Source of the DNA: Pseudomonadota bacterium
GTDB taxonomy: Bacteria; Pseudomonadota; Gammaproteobacteria; Xanthomonadales; Xanthomonadaceae
Length of the DNA: 64,000 bases
Direction of reading: 5' to 3'
NCBI GenBank assembly: GCA_963205415.1
Contig: CAUJJS010000254.1
Location: 52,098-116,097 of the forward strand
A program made the position numbers and the translations under genes. Within the stretch, counting starts at the first letter, position 1. Every line of letters starts with the position of its first letter. The notes beneath the pieces are model-generated. The model was not told the DNA's origin, did not search any database, and saw nothing but the letters and a program-made list of their open reading frames with translations. Shown piece by piece: positions 45,150 through 55,015 of the stretch.

Positions 45150-45407
45150 TCACGATCGCAGCAGCGGCGCCAGGCCGCCCCGGGCATCGAGCGCCATCAG
45201 GTCGTCGTGCCCGCCCACGTGGGTCTCGCCGATGAAGATCTGCGGCACGGTGCGCCGGCCGGTGATCTCCGTCATCCGCTGGCGCGCCTGCGGGTCGGCA
45301 TCGACCCGGATTTCCTCGATGTGCTCCACGCCCCTGGACTGGAGGAACTGCTTGGCCCGTATGCAATAGGGGCATGTGGCAGTGGTGTACATCCTGACGG
45401 CTGGCAT
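45150..45407 (-). CDS. grxC: Glutaredoxin 3
   Basis: An 85-residue thiol-disulphide oxidoreductase. Active site [15 protein letters not shown] (CPYC) near residue 9, the cis-Pro region [21 protein letters not shown] near 52. The ATG at 45407 (MPAVRMYT) is used; an earlier in-frame Met adds three residues. It lies between secB and the rhodanese gene in the same direction. Confidence 0.94.
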   Translation of the reverse strand: MPAVRMYTTATCPYCIRAKQFLQSRGVEHIEEIRVDADPQARQRMTEITGRRTVPQIFIGETHVGGHDDLMALDARGGLAPLLRS

Positions 45408-45443
45408 GGCGCCCATCCTTTCCCGTTGCGTTCGGAATCGCTT

Positions 45444-45851
45444 TCAGGCCTTTTCGACCGGCATGTTGGCCTCACGCCAGGCATGCAGCCCCCCCGAGAG
45501 CACCTGCGCCTTCTCGTAGCCGAGCTGGCGCGCCAGCGCCGCCGCGCGGCGCGCGCGCATGCCGCGGGCGCACACCAGCACCAGCGGCACGGCCTTGTTC
45601 TTGACCACCTGCGGCAGGCGTTCCTTGAACTGCGACAGCGGCACGTTCCTGGAGCCGCTCACGTGCCCGGCGGCGAATTCCTGCGCCTCGGACACGTCGA
45701 CCACCATCGCCTTCTCGCGGTTGATGAGCTGCACGGCCTGCACCGCCGAAAGCCCGCCGGCCGCGCCGCCCGAGAGCATCGGCCAGGCCAGCAAGGCGCC
45801 GGACACGAGCGCGAGGACGATCAGGTACCAGTTTTCGATGACGAAGTTCAC
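45444..45851 (-). CDS. Membrane-anchored rhodanese-like protein
   Basis: A 135-residue protein with an N-terminal membrane helix ([21 protein letters not shown]) and a single rhodanese domain: [24 protein letters not shown], and the active-site loop [21 protein letters not shown] with the catalytic Cys. It probably carries or transfers sulphane sulphur at the membrane. It starts 75 bases from the divergent gpmA gene; between them TAGAAT and neighbours offer -10 elements for both directions. Confidence 0.9.
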   Translation of the reverse strand: MNFVIENWYLIVLALVSGALLAWPMLSGGAAGGLSAVQAVQLINREKAMVVDVSEAQEFAAGHVSGSRNVPLSQFKERLPQVVKNKAVPLVLVCARGMRARRAAALARQLGYEKAQVLSGGLHAWREANMPVEKA

Positions 45852-45926
45852 GGCGGCGGGGATTCAAAGCCAAAGAGGGTCGATTCTAGAATAGACGGTT
45901 TTGGCTCGCGCACCCGAAGGCTACGC

Positions 45927-46670
45927 ATGCACACGCTCGTCCTGATCCGCCACGGCGAATCCACCTGGAACCTGGAAAACCGCTTCACCGGCTGGACCGA
46001 CGTCCCGCTCACGGCCACCGGCATCGAACAGGCCAGAAATGCCGGGCAGCTGCTGCGGGACGGGGGCTACGAATTCGACGTGGCCCACACCAGCGTGCTC
46101 AAGCGCGCCACGCACACGCTCTGGCACTGCCTGGACGCGATGGACCGCACCTGGCTGCCGGTGCGCCACAGCTGGCGCCTGAACGAGCGCCACTACGGCG
46201 CGCTGCAGGGCCTGAACAAGGCCGAGACGGCCAGGCAGTACGGCGACGCCCAGGTGCACACCTGGCGGCGCAGCTACGACGTGCCGCCGCCCGCGCTCGC
46301 GGCCGACGACCCGCGCTGCGAGCGCGGCGACATCCGCTACGCCGGCCTCGCGCCCGGCCAGGTGCCGCTGACCGAGTGCCTCAAGGACACCGTGGCCCGC
46401 GTGCTGCCCTACTGGCAGGACGCGATCGCGCCGGCGATCCGGGCGGGCCAGCGCGTGCTGGTGGCGGCGCACGGCAACTCGATCCGCGCGCTGGTCAAGT
46501 ACCTGGACGGCATCTCGGACGACGACATCGTGGGGCTCAACATCCCCAACGGCATTCCGCTGGTCTACGCGCTGGACGCCGACCTCAAGCCCCTGGGCCG
46601 GCGCTACCTCGGCGACGCCGGCGCCGCCGCCCGGGCCGCGGCGGCCGTGGCATCGCAAGGCAAGGCGTGA
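45927..46670 (+). CDS. gpmA: 2,3-bisphosphoglycerate-dependent phosphoglycerate mutase
   Basis: A 247-residue glycolytic enzyme interconverting 3- and 2-phosphoglycerate. The phosphohistidine motif is [20 protein letters not shown], followed by [32 protein letters not shown] near residue 88 and the second active-site His in [22 protein letters not shown] 45927 is correct; the long upstream frame is a shadow. Divergent from the rhodanese gene. Confidence 0.97.
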   Translation: MHTLVLIRHGESTWNLENRFTGWTDVPLTATGIEQARNAGQLLRDGGYEFDVAHTSVLKRATHTLWHCLDAMDRTWLPVRHSWRLNERHYGALQGLNKAETARQYGDAQVHTWRRSYDVPPPALAADDPRCERGDIRYAGLAPGQVPLTECLKDTVARVLPYWQDAIAPAIRAGQRVLVAAHGNSIRALVKYLDGISDDDIVGLNIPNGIPLVYALDADLKPLGRRYLGDAGAAARAAAAVASQGKA

Positions 46671-46747
46671 CGCGGCGCGCACCGGGGAACCCCGCCTGTC
46701 GCGCGCGTTCCAAGGTGTATATTGCCGCGATGCGGTAAAGGTGGCAT

Positions 46748-48187
46748 ATGGGGCAGAAACTCAAGATAGCAGGGTGGATTTCGGTGGGCTTGCTCGCCGG
46801 AGCGCTCACGACGGTGTCCCTGCAGACCGTCGCGCGCGGCGCGATGACCCCGCTGCCGCTCGAGGAGCTGCAGCAGCTGGCTGCCGTCTTCAGCCTGATC
46901 AAGACCGACTACGTCGAGCCGGTCAACGACAAGAAGCTCATCACCGATGCGATCTCCGGCATGGTCGCCGGGCTCGATCCGCACTCGCAGTATTTCGACA
47001 AGAAGGCATTCAAGGAATTCCGCGAAGGCACGTCGGGGCGCTTCGTCGGCGTGGGCATAGAGATCACGCAGGAAGACGGCCTGATCAAGGTGGTCTCGCC
47101 GATCGAGGGCTCGCCCGCCGACCGCGCGGGCCTGAAGACGGGCGACCTGATCACCAAGATCGGCGACGAGGCGGTGCGCGGCCTGCCGCTGAACGACGCG
47201 GTCAAGCGCATCCGCGGCGAGCCCGGCACCAAGGTCACGCTCACCATCTTCCGCAAGGACGAGAGCCGCACCTTCCCGGTGACGATCACGCGCGAGGAAA
47301 TCAAGACCCGCTCGGTCAAGGGCAAGGTGGTCGAGCCCGGCTACGCCTGGATCCGCCTGTCGCAGTTCCAGGACCAGACGGTGGACGACTTCGTGCGCAA
47401 GGTCGAGGAGATCTACACCCAGGAGCCGCAGCTCAAGGGCCTGGTGCTGGACCTGCGCAACGACCCGGGCGGCCTGCTGGACGCGGCGGTCGGCGTCTCC
47501 GCTGCCTTCCTGCCCGAGGGCGCGACGGTGGTGACGACCAATGGCCAGCTGCCCGAGAGCAAGGCCATCTTCACCACCGCGCCGCAGTTCTACCGCCGCC
47601 GCGGCGGGGGCGACCCGCTCAAGCGCCTGCCCGAGGCCATCAAGAAGGTGCCCGTGGTGGTGCTGGTCAACGAAGGCTCGGCCTCGGCCAGCGAGATCGT
47701 CGCGGGCGCGCTGCAGGACAACCACCGCGCCACCATCATGGGCAGCCAGACCTTCGGCAAGGGCTCGGTGCAGACCGTGCGCCCGCTCGGCCCCGACACC
47801 GGGATCAAGCTGACCACCGCGCGCTACTACACGCCCAGCGGCAAGTCGATCCAGGCGCGCGGCATCGTGCCCGACATCATGATCGACGAAACCGCCGAGG
47901 GCGACGTGTTCGGCACGCTGCGCCTGCGCGAATCCGACCTGGCCAAGCACCTGGACAACAACCAGGGCGGCGAGGCCGCGCGGGACAAGGCGCTGGAGAA
48001 GGCGCGCGAAGAGGCGCGCAAGAAGCTCGAGGAAGAGGCCAAGACGTCCAAGGTGGAGCACAAGCTGCCGGAGTTCGGCTCCGACAAGGACTTCCAGCTG
48101 GCCCAGGCACTCAACCAGCTCAAGGGCGCGCCGGTGCTGATGAGCAAGACGCTCACCGAGCGCAAGGAAGCGCCGAAAGAGGATTAG
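46748..48187 (+). CDS. ctpA: C-terminal processing peptidase (S41 family)
   Basis: A 479-residue secreted or periplasmic serine protease. N-terminal signal/anchor MGQKLKIAGWISVGLLAGALTT; PDZ domain at about residues 98-180 (GVGIEITQEDGLIKVVSPI); catalytic Ser in VVLVNEGSASASEIVAGALQ near residue 315 and catalytic Lys in SQTFGKGSVQTVRPL near 340. The C terminus is charged and coiled (EKAREEARKKLEEEAKTSK). It degrades or trims periplasmic proteins. Followed by a strong terminator. Confidence 0.95.
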   Translation: MGQKLKIAGWISVGLLAGALTTVSLQTVARGAMTPLPLEELQQLAAVFSLIKTDYVEPVNDKKLITDAISGMVAGLDPHSQYFDKKAFKEFREGTSGRFVGVGIEITQEDGLIKVVSPIEGSPADRAGLKTGDLITKIGDEAVRGLPLNDAVKRIRGEPGTKVTLTIFRKDESRTFPVTITREEIKTRSVKGKVVEPGYAWIRLSQFQDQTVDDFVRKVEEIYTQEPQLKGLVLDLRNDPGGLLDAAVGVSAAFLPEGATVVTTNGQLPESKAIFTTAPQFYRRRGGGDPLKRLPEAIKKVPVVVLVNEGSASASEIVAGALQDNHRATIMGSQTFGKGSVQTVRPLGPDTGIKLTTARYYTPSGKSIQARGIVPDIMIDETAEGDVFGTLRLRESDLAKHLDNNQGGEAARDKALEKAREEARKKLEEEAKTSKVEHKLPEFGSDKDFQLAQALNQLKGAPVLMSKTLTERKEAPKED

Positions 48188-48210
48188 CCTTGGCGCCCCG
48201 CGCTTCCGAA

Positions 48211-48236
48211 GGCCGGGCCGCGTCCCGGCCTTTTTC
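48211..48236 (+). terminator. Terminator between ctpA and moeB
   Basis: GGCCGGG (48,211-48,217) pairs with CCCGGCC (48,224-48,230), followed by TTTTTC. It ends six bases before the moeB start, so moeB translation begins right after it, either from read-through or from a transcript starting inside. Confidence 0.85.
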
Positions 48237-48241
48237 TCGCC

Positions 48242-48991
48242 ATGGATGACGACCAGCTGCTGCGCTACTCGCGCCACATCCTGCTCGACGAGATCGGCAT
48301 CGAGGGGCAGGAGCGCATCCTCGCCGCGCGCGCGCTCGTCGTCGGCGCGGGCGGGCTCGGCTCGCCGGCGGCGCTGTTCCTGGCCTCGGCGGGCGTGGGC
48401 CGGATCACGCTGGTCGACGACGACGTGGTCGACCTGACCAACCTGCAGCGCCAGATCGCGCACACCACCGCGCGCGTGGGCCAGGCCAAGGTGGACTCGT
48501 GCGCCGAGGCGCTGGCCGCGCTCAACCCCGGGGTGGCGGTGCGCCGCGTGCGCGAGCGCCTCACGCGCGAGCGCCTGGCGCCGCTGGTGGCCGACGCCGA
48601 CGTGGTGCTCGACTGCAGCGACAACTACGCCACGCGCCACGCGATCAACGCCGCCTGCGTGGCCGCGCGCACGCCGCTGGTGGCGGGCGCGGCGATCCGC
48701 TTCGACGGGCAGATCGCGGTGTACGACACGCGCGACGCCGCCTCGCCCTGCTACGCCTGCCTGTTCGCGCCCGGCGCGGCCTTCGAGGAGGTGGCCTGCG
48801 CCACCATGGGGGTGTTCGCGCCCATGGTCGGCATCATCGGCAGCATGCAGGCGGCCGAGGCGCTCAAGCTGATCGCGGGCGCGGACGAGACGCTCGCCGG
48901 GCGCCTGCTGATGCTCGACGGGCGCGCCATGCGCTGGAGCGAGGTGCGCCTGGCGCGCGACCCCGGCTGCAGCGTCTGCGCGCACCGCTGA
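48242..48991 (+). CDS. moeB: ThiF/MoeB-type adenylyltransferase
   Basis: A 249-residue E1-like enzyme that adenylates the C terminus of MoaD or ThiS for sulphur transfer in molybdopterin or thiamine synthesis. RYSRHILLDEIGIEGQERI at the start, ATP motif ALVVGAGGLGSPAALFLASAGVG, DVVDLTNLQRQIAHTT with the catalytic Arg, and zinc-binding pairs CYACLF and GCSVCAHR. Length and order match MoeB; a ThiF role cannot be excluded. Confidence 0.9.
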   Translation: MDDDQLLRYSRHILLDEIGIEGQERILAARALVVGAGGLGSPAALFLASAGVGRITLVDDDVVDLTNLQRQIAHTTARVGQAKVDSCAEALAALNPGVAVRRVRERLTRERLAPLVADADVVLDCSDNYATRHAINAACVAARTPLVAGAAIRFDGQIAVYDTRDAASPCYACLFAPGAAFEEVACATMGVFAPMVGIIGSMQAAEALKLIAGADETLAGRLLMLDGRAMRWSEVRLARDPGCSVCAHR

Positions 48992-49060
48992 GCCGGGGCC
49001 ATGCCCAGGCTCGCCCGCGTTGGCTAAGATCGTTTCCGTCCCCGCTTCCGGAGTCCGGCG

Positions 49061-50941
49061 ATGTCCACCCCCCACTTTGTCGCCACGCACGTGCGCTACA
49101 CCACCCTCGCGCTGTGCGTGGCCGCCGCGGTCGCCAGCCTGCCGTGGATGGCGCTGCGGCCGGGGGCCTGGCCGGCCGTGATCTTCCTGCTGGCGTGCGC
49201 GCTCATCCTCGTGGGCCTGTACGACATGCGCCAGACGCGCCACGCCATCCTGCGTAACTACCCCATCCTCGGGCACATGCGCTTCATGCTGGAGTTCATC
49301 CGCCCGGAAATCCGCCAGTACTTCATCGAGGGCGACATCGACAAGGGCGAGCCCTTCACCCGCGCGCAGCGCACCGTGGTCTACCAGCGCTCCAAGGGCG
49401 TGCCGGACGTGCGGCCCTTCGGCACCAAGCTGGACGTGGGCGCCAAGGGCTACGAGTGGATCAACCACTCGCTGCACACCACGGTGATCGATTCGCACGA
49501 CTTCCGCATCTGGATCGGCGGCCAGCCCGGCCAGGCGCGCGCGGGCGCCGCGCCCTGCACCCAGCCCTACAACGCCAGCGTCTTCAACATCTCGGCGATG
49601 AGCTTCGGCGCGCTCTCGGCCAACGCCATCCTGGCGCTCAACCTGGGCGCGAAGATGGGCGGCTTCGCGCACGACACCGGCGAGGGCGGCATCAGCCGCT
49701 ACCACCGCCAGAACGGCGGCGACCTGATCTGGGAGATCGGCTCGGGCTACTTCGGCTGCCGCAACCAGGACGGCAGCTTCAACCCCGAGCGCTTCGCCGA
49801 GCAGGCACGCAACCCGCAGGTGAGGATGATCGAGATCAAGCTCAGCCAGGGCGCCAAGCCGGGGCACGGCGGCATCCTGCCGGGCGCCAAGGTGACGGCC
49901 GAGATCGCCGCCGCGCGCGGCGTGCCGGTGGGGCAGGACTGCGTCTCGCCCTCGTCGCACGGCGCGTTCTCCACGCCGGTGGAGATGATGCGCTTCATCG
50001 CCCGGCTGCGCGAGCTCTCGGGCGGCAAGCCCGTGGGCTTCAAGCTGTGCATCGGCCACATCTGGGAGTGGTTCGGCATCGTCAAGGCGATGCTCGAGAC
50101 CGACATCACGCCCGACTACATCGTCGTCGACGGCGCCGAGGGCGGCACGGGCGCGGCGCCGGTGGAGTTCGCCGACCACATGGGCGCGCCGGTGCAGGAG
50201 GGCCTGCACCTGGTGCACAACACGCTGATCGGCGTGGGCCTGCGCGAGCGCATCAAGATCGGCGCGGCCGGCAAGGTGATCACCTCGTTCGACCTGGCGC
50301 GCATGTTCGCGCTCGGCGCGGACTGGTGCAACTCGGGGCGCGGCTTCATGATGGCGCTGGGCTGCATCCAGGCGCAGGTCTGCCACACAGGCTTCTGCCC
50401 CACCGGCATCACCACGCAGGACCCGGTGCGCGAGCGCGCGCTGGTGGTGGCCGACAAGGCGCCGCGCGTGGCGCAGTACCACGCCAACACGCTGCACGCG
50501 CTCAAGGAGCTGCTGCAGGCGGCCGGCCTGATGCACCCCGACCAGCTCTCCACCCACCACATCGTGCGGCGCATCGACAGCGCGCGCATCCGCCTGCTCT
50601 CGGCGCTGATGCCGACGATGGAGCGGCGCGCCATCCTCGACGACCTGGCGCACCAGCACAACGTCTATCGGCTGTACTGGCCGCTGGCGAACGCGTACGA
50701 CTTCGCGCCGCGCGTCCCCAAGCCGAGCGAGCTGCAGGACAGCCCCGACGTGCTGCGGCCCACGGTGGCCGGGCGCCCGGCGTCGGCGGCGCAGATCGCC
50801 GAGGCGCTGACCCGGCGGCGCGCGCCCCACCCGGCCCCGGTGAGCGCGGTCGTGCCCGGGCAGGCGCGCACGCCGCACGCGGCGATTACCGCGTCGCAGG
50901 TGCCCGGGGAATGGACGGCATCGGGCAACGGAAAAGCATGA
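49061..50941 (+). CDS. FMN-binding glutamate synthase-like protein
   Basis: A 626-residue protein of the GltB central-domain group. It starts with two membrane segments (residues about 10-55: LALCVAAAVASLPWMALRPG and WPAVIFLLACALILVGLY). The barrel has ISAMSFGALSANAILALNLGAK, a GEGGISRYHRQNGGDLIWEIGSGYFG loop, IVVDGAEGGTGAAPVEFADHMG, and the Fe-S ligands in GCIQAQVCHTGFCPTGITTQDP. It lacks the glutaminase domain of GltB. Single-chain members of this type are common in Proteobacteria; their substrate is unsettled. Confidence 0.85.
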   Translation: MSTPHFVATHVRYTTLALCVAAAVASLPWMALRPGAWPAVIFLLACALILVGLYDMRQTRHAILRNYPILGHMRFMLEFIRPEIRQYFIEGDIDKGEPFTRAQRTVVYQRSKGVPDVRPFGTKLDVGAKGYEWINHSLHTTVIDSHDFRIWIGGQPGQARAGAAPCTQPYNASVFNISAMSFGALSANAILALNLGAKMGGFAHDTGEGGISRYHRQNGGDLIWEIGSGYFGCRNQDGSFNPERFAEQARNPQVRMIEIKLSQGAKPGHGGILPGAKVTAEIAAARGVPVGQDCVSPSSHGAFSTPVEMMRFIARLRELSGGKPVGFKLCIGHIWEWFGIVKAMLETDITPDYIVVDGAEGGTGAAPVEFADHMGAPVQEGLHLVHNTLIGVGLRERIKIGAAGKVITSFDLARMFALGADWCNSGRGFMMALGCIQAQVCHTGFCPTGITTQDPVRERALVVADKAPRVAQYHANTLHALKELLQAAGLMHPDQLSTHHIVRRIDSARIRLLSALMPTMERRAILDDLAHQHNVYRLYWPLANAYDFAPRVPKPSELQDSPDVLRPTVAGRPASAAQIAEALTRRRAPHPAPVSAVVPGQARTPHAAITASQVPGEWTASGNGKA

Positions 50942-51002
50942 GCCGAATCGGGCTCCAGCGCTTTGCCATCAAGTGCCAGCAGCTATCGACAGTGGAGCAA
51001 AT

Positions 51003-51491
51003 TCAGGCGCGGCCGACCTTGGCCAGCAGGCGCGGCCGCACGGCGGCGCCCACCAGGGCGTCGATCCGGCCGCCCAGCGTGGCGATCTCGCGCACCAGCG
51101 TGCTGCTGATGCTCTGCCAGCGCGCGTCGGGCGTGAGGAAGACCGTGTCCACCTCGGGCCGCAGGTAGCGGTTCATGCCCGCGAGCTGCAGCTCGTAGTC
51201 GAAGTCGGTGCCCGAGCGCAGGCCGCGCACCATCACCTGCGCGCCCTGCGCCACGGCGAACTCGGTCACCAGGCCGTCGAACGGCAGCACCGCCACGTTC
51301 GGCTGGTCGGCCAGCGCGTCGCGCACGAGCGCCAGGCGCTCGTCGAGCGTGAACAGCGTCTTCTTGTGGTGCGCCATGGCCACCGCGACGAGCACGCGGT
51401 CGAACAGCCGGCAGGCGCGGCGCACCATGTCCTCGTGCCCCAGGGTGATCGGGTCGAAGGTTCCGGGGAAGACGGCGGTGACGGACGGCAT
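51003..51491 (-). CDS. coaD: Phosphopantetheine adenylyltransferase
   Basis: A 162-residue enzyme converting 4'-phosphopantetheine to dephospho-CoA. The nucleotidyl-transferase signature VFPGTFDPITLGHEDMVRRA is at residues 7-26 (T/H-x-G-H), with VMVRGLRSGTDFDYELQLAG near residue 85 and the ISSTLVREIATLGG loop near 128. It is next to rsmD in the same direction, the usual pairing. Interesting in context because the element at left carries panD and panC, earlier steps to CoA. Confidence 0.97.
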   Translation of the reverse strand: MPSVTAVFPGTFDPITLGHEDMVRRACRLFDRVLVAVAMAHHKKTLFTLDERLALVRDALADQPNVAVLPFDGLVTEFAVAQGAQVMVRGLRSGTDFDYELQLAGMNRYLRPEVDTVFLTPDARWQSISSTLVREIATLGGRIDALVGAAVRPRLLAKVGRA

Positions 51492-51583
51492 GGCATTCCT
51501 CTGGCGGGTTCGGGGGCATTATCGAACAAAACAGGCGAAATCGGCCACGAATCCAATACCGGCAAGCGCGGGCAGCTTCTGTT

Positions 51584-52168
51584 TCAGGAGCTTTCGGGGA
51601 TTTTTTTCAGCAGGTGGGCGTGCACCGCGCCGGCCTTCAGGTGGCGGTGCACGGCCAGCCCGAGCGGGGCGAGGCGCTCCTCCGGCCACTGCCGCGGCGC
51701 CTCGAGGTAGATCAGGCCCTGCGGCGCCAGCGCCCGCGCCGCCGCTTCGAGCGCGGGGACGAACAGCGCCTCGGCGCCGAACGGCGGGTCGAGCAGCACG
51801 AGGTCGACGCTGCCCGGCGCGCACCGGGTGAGCTGCGCCACGCCGTCGCCCCGGCGCACCCGCACGGCGCCGGCCTGCAGGCGCTCGGCGTGCTGCTCGA
51901 GCCGGCGCGCCAGCGCCGCATCCTGCTCGACCAGCAGTACCTCGGCGGCGCCGCGCGAGGCGGCCTCCAGGCCAAGCGCGCCGGTGCCGGCGAAGGCGTC
52001 GACGCAGCGCCAGCCGGCCAGCTCCTGCCCGAGCCAGTTGAACAGCGTCTCGCGCACGCGGTCGGGCGTGGGGCGCAGGCCGGGGTGCTGCGGCACCGGC
52101 AGGCGGGTGCGCTTCCACTGCCCGCCGATGATGCGCACCTCGCCCGCCGGGCCCGCGGGCCGCTTCAC
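51584..52168 (-). CDS. rsmD: 16S rRNA (guanine966-N2)-methyltransferase
   Basis: A 194-residue SAM methyltransferase. VRIIGGQWKRTRLPVPQHPGLRPTPDRVRETLFNWL is the family's N terminus, CVDAFAGTGALGLEAASRG is motif I near residue 55, and VDLVLLDPPFGAEALF holds the DPPF motif near 121. It overlaps the upstream M16-family gene by four bases (start at 52168, that gene's stop at 52165). Confidence 0.95.
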   Translation of the reverse strand: MKRPAGPAGEVRIIGGQWKRTRLPVPQHPGLRPTPDRVRETLFNWLGQELAGWRCVDAFAGTGALGLEAASRGAAEVLLVEQDAALARRLEQHAERLQAGAVRVRRGDGVAQLTRCAPGSVDLVLLDPPFGAEALFVPALEAAARALAPQGLIYLEAPRQWPEERLAPLGLAVHRHLKAGAVHAHLLKKIPESS

Positions 52169-53535
52169 GGCTTGGCGCCCGCCGGCCGCGCGCCGACGAT
52201 GATGGTGGCCATGCGGTCGGGCTGGAGCTTGCGCTGGATGGCGGCCCGCACGTCGGCCGCGGTGAGCGCCTCGACGCGCTCGCTCCAGTGCTCCAGGTAG
52301 TCCAGCGGCAGGCCGTTGCGCGCGATGTTGACCACGTTGCCCAGGAGCTTGCGGTTGCTGTCGATGCGCAGCGCGAAGCCGCCGATCAGGTTGTCCTTGG
52401 CGGCGCGCAGCTCGGCCTCGGTCGGGCCGTCGGCGACGAAGCGGGCGACCACGTCGCGCGTGATCTTCACCGCCTCGGCCGCCTGGTCGGGCCGCGTCTC
52501 CAGGCCGACGATGAACGCGCCCGCGCTCAGCCCCGGCGCGAACTGGCTGAACACGCTGTAGGTCAGGCCGCGCTTTTCGCGCACCTGCTCCGTCAGGCGC
52601 GAGGTGAAGCCGCCGCCGCCCAGGATGTGGTTGCCCACCAGCAGCGCGAGGAAGTCCGGGTCGCTGCGCGGGGCGCTGGGCCCGCCGATCAGCACGTGCG
52701 CCTGCGCGGAGGTGAAGGGGATGTCGTCCTCCACGGCCTTGGCCAGGGGCGGCGCCGGGGGGATGTCCGGCAGCGCGGCGCAGCCCTGCGCGCCCTGGTC
52801 GGGCAGGCGCGCGAGCAGGCCGTCGACGAGCTGCTGCGCCCGCGCCCGGTCCACCGCGCCGACGATGGCCACGCGCGCGCGGCAGCGCTGCAGGTACTGC
52901 GCCCGCCAGGCGCGCAGGTCGGCCACGGTGATGCGCTCCAGCGTCTCGGCCGTCGGGCGCAGGCCGTAGGCGTGGTCGCCATAGATCGCCTGGGCGAAGG
53001 CCTTGCCAGCGACCACGCCGGGCTTGGTGTCGGCCTCGCGGATGCTCGCCTGCCAGCGCGCGCGCTCGCGCTGCCAGACGTCGCCGGGGTCGCTCGGCTC
53101 GCCGATCTGGCGCGCCGCGAGCCGCACCGCGCGGTCGAGCAGGTCGGCCTGCGTGAGCGAGCGCAGCGAAAAGCTCAGTGCATCGCGCCCGGCGCCCGCA
53201 TCCAGGCTGGCGCCCAGGTCGGCCCAGGCCTCGCCCAGCTGGTTCTCGTCGAGCGCGGCCTCGCCGCCCGCGGCGCGCACGCCCTTGGCGCTCATCAGCG
53301 CGGCGGCGCCGGCCAGCCCCGCCTGCGCGGGCGGATCGCGGCGGCTGCCGGCGTCGAAATCGACCTGCACGTCGACCATGGGGATCGCCGGGCTCTGCAC
53401 CAGCCAGACCTGCGCGCCGCCGGGCTGCGTCCAGTGCTCTATGGGCAGCAGCGCAAACGCGCTTTGGGCATAAAAAAGGCCGCCAGCGCCCACCAGCAAA
53501 GCGCCAGCAGCTATTTTTTTGATGGTTCTGAACAT
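52165..53535 (-). CDS. M16-family peptidase-like protein, non-catalytic subunit
   Basis: A 456-residue periplasmic protein with a signal peptide (MFRTIKKIAAGALLVGAGGL). The M16 fold is visible (VDFDAGSRRDPPAQAGLAGA at residue 70; LGGGGFTSRLTEQVREKRGLTYSVFSQF near 315), but the zinc motif HxxEH is absent. In two-subunit M16 enzymes one partner is catalytic and the other holds the substrate; this is the second. Placed 11 bases after its catalytic partner. The extra-long frame covering it is a shadow. Confidence 0.9.
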   Translation of the reverse strand: MFRTIKKIAAGALLVGAGGLFYAQSAFALLPIEHWTQPGGAQVWLVQSPAIPMVDVQVDFDAGSRRDPPAQAGLAGAAALMSAKGVRAAGGEAALDENQLGEAWADLGASLDAGAGRDALSFSLRSLTQADLLDRAVRLAARQIGEPSDPGDVWQRERARWQASIREADTKPGVVAGKAFAQAIYGDHAYGLRPTAETLERITVADLRAWRAQYLQRCRARVAIVGAVDRARAQQLVDGLLARLPDQGAQGCAALPDIPPAPPLAKAVEDDIPFTSAQAHVLIGGPSAPRSDPDFLALLVGNHILGGGGFTSRLTEQVREKRGLTYSVFSQFAPGLSAGAFIVGLETRPDQAAEAVKITRDVVARFVADGPTEAELRAAKDNLIGGFALRIDSNRKLLGNVVNIARNGLPLDYLEHWSERVEALTAADVRAAIQRKLQPDRMATIIVGARPAGAKP

Positions 53536-53546
53536 GATGGATCTCG

Positions 53547-54986
53547 TCAACGCAGGGGGCCGCCGGGCATGCTCGGCGCCGGCCTGGCGCCGGCCGCCAG
53601 GGGCTGCGGCAGCAGCGCGCCGACGGTGAGCCGGTCGTCGCCGAAATAGCGCGCCGCCACCGACTGCACCTGCGCGGGCGTCACGCCCTGCAGGAGCGCG
53701 AGCAGCCGGTCGTCGGCGTCGAGCGGCAGGCCCTGGATCCAGTTGCTGCCCAGGTCGCTCGCCTGGCCCTGCAGGGAATCGCGCGCATAGATCGTCGAGG
53801 CGGCCCACTGCGCCTTCACGCGCGCGAGCTCCGCGGGGCTCACGCCCTCTTGCGCCACGCGCGCCACCTCGGCGCGCAAGGCGGCCTCCACCTGCCCGGC
53901 CGTCTTGCCCTGCGCCGGCACGCCGGTCAGCATGAACAGCGCCGGGCCGCGGCCGAACACCGAGGCGTAGGCGCTGGCGCTGTCGGCCACGCGGTCCGGC
54001 CCCTGCGTGAGCGAGCGGTCGAGCCGCGCGCCGTCGTAGCCGCTCAAAACCGCCGAGAGCACCAGCAGCGAGAGCGCGTCCTGGTCCCCCGGCCCCATGT
54101 CCTGCAGCCTGCGCATCGCGGGCGCCTGGAATGCCAGCGCCACGTAGGCCTGCTCGGCCGGGGCCTTGAAGGCGATGCGCCGCAGGCCCTTCTGCTCGGG
54201 CTCGACGCGCGGCTTGCGCTCGGGCAGCGGGTGCGCCGGCAGCTGCCCGTAGATGCGGTTGGCGAGCTGGTACACCTGCCGCGGCTCGACGTCGCCCGCC
54301 ACCACCACCGCCGCGTTGGCCGGCGTGTACCAGGTGCGGTAGAAGCGGCGCGCGTCGTCGGGCTGCATGCTGTCGAGGTCGCCCATCCAGCCGACCACCG
54401 GGTGGTGGTAGGGCGAGGCGACGAAGGCGGCGGCGTGCAGCTGCTCCATCAGCGCCGCGCGCGGCTGGTCGTCGGTGCGCATGCGCCGCTCTTCCTTGAC
54501 CACCTCCAGCTCCTTCCTGAACTCCTCGTCCGGCCACTGGTTGTGCGCGAAGCGGTCGGCCTCGAGCGCCATCACGTCCCCCAGGCGGTTCGCCGGGATC
54601 TGCTGGTAGTAGCCGGTGTAGTCGCGCGTGGTGAAGGCGTTCTCCTGCCCGCCCAGCTGCGCCACGCGCCGCGAGAACTCGCCCGGCCCGAGCGTGGCCG
54701 AGCCCTTGAACATCATGTGCTCGAGGATGTGCGCCACGCCCGTGGTGCCGCCCACCTCGTCCATCGAGCCCACGCGCACCCAGAGCATGTGGATGGCGGT
54801 GGGCGCGCGGTGGTCGGGCTGCACGATCAGCGGCATGCCGTTGTCGAGCCGGAACTCCTGCGCGCCCGAGGCGGTGGTGACGACAGGGGAGGCCCCGGAT
54901 GGCGCACCCGGGGTGCCCGGCGCCGGGGTTTGCGCCAGCGCGCCCACGCACGCCAGCACGCCGCAAAAAAGAAGAGCATGTTTCAT
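53547..54986 (-). CDS. M16-family zinc peptidase (catalytic)
   Basis: A 479-residue periplasmic protease with signal peptide MKHALLFCGVLACVGALAQT. The inverted zinc motif HxxEH is in TTGVAHILEHMMFKGSATLG near residue 85, with the downstream Glu in FAHNQWPDEEFRKELEVVKEE. The remainder has the normal two-domain M16 shape. It starts 29 bases from the divergent ftsY start, so both promoters lie in a very short interval. Confidence 0.94.
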   Translation of the reverse strand: MKHALLFCGVLACVGALAQTPAPGTPGAPSGASPVVTTASGAQEFRLDNGMPLIVQPDHRAPTAIHMLWVRVGSMDEVGGTTGVAHILEHMMFKGSATLGPGEFSRRVAQLGGQENAFTTRDYTGYYQQIPANRLGDVMALEADRFAHNQWPDEEFRKELEVVKEERRMRTDDQPRAALMEQLHAAAFVASPYHHPVVGWMGDLDSMQPDDARRFYRTWYTPANAAVVVAGDVEPRQVYQLANRIYGQLPAHPLPERKPRVEPEQKGLRRIAFKAPAEQAYVALAFQAPAMRRLQDMGPGDQDALSLLVLSAVLSGYDGARLDRSLTQGPDRVADSASAYASVFGRGPALFMLTGVPAQGKTAGQVEAALRAEVARVAQEGVSPAELARVKAQWAASTIYARDSLQGQASDLGSNWIQGLPLDADDRLLALLQGVTPAQVQSVAARYFGDDRLTVGALLPQPLAAGARPAPSMPGGPLR

Positions 54987-55015
54987 AGAATGGTTGCGAT
55001 TCTAGAAACACCGCA

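Noticed and set aside
46604-50878. A 1,424-residue minus-strand reading frame
   Set aside because: It lies opposite ctpA, moeB and the glutamate synthase-like gene. Long antisense frames are expected at this GC content and the sequence is His/Arg/Ala-rich without domains.
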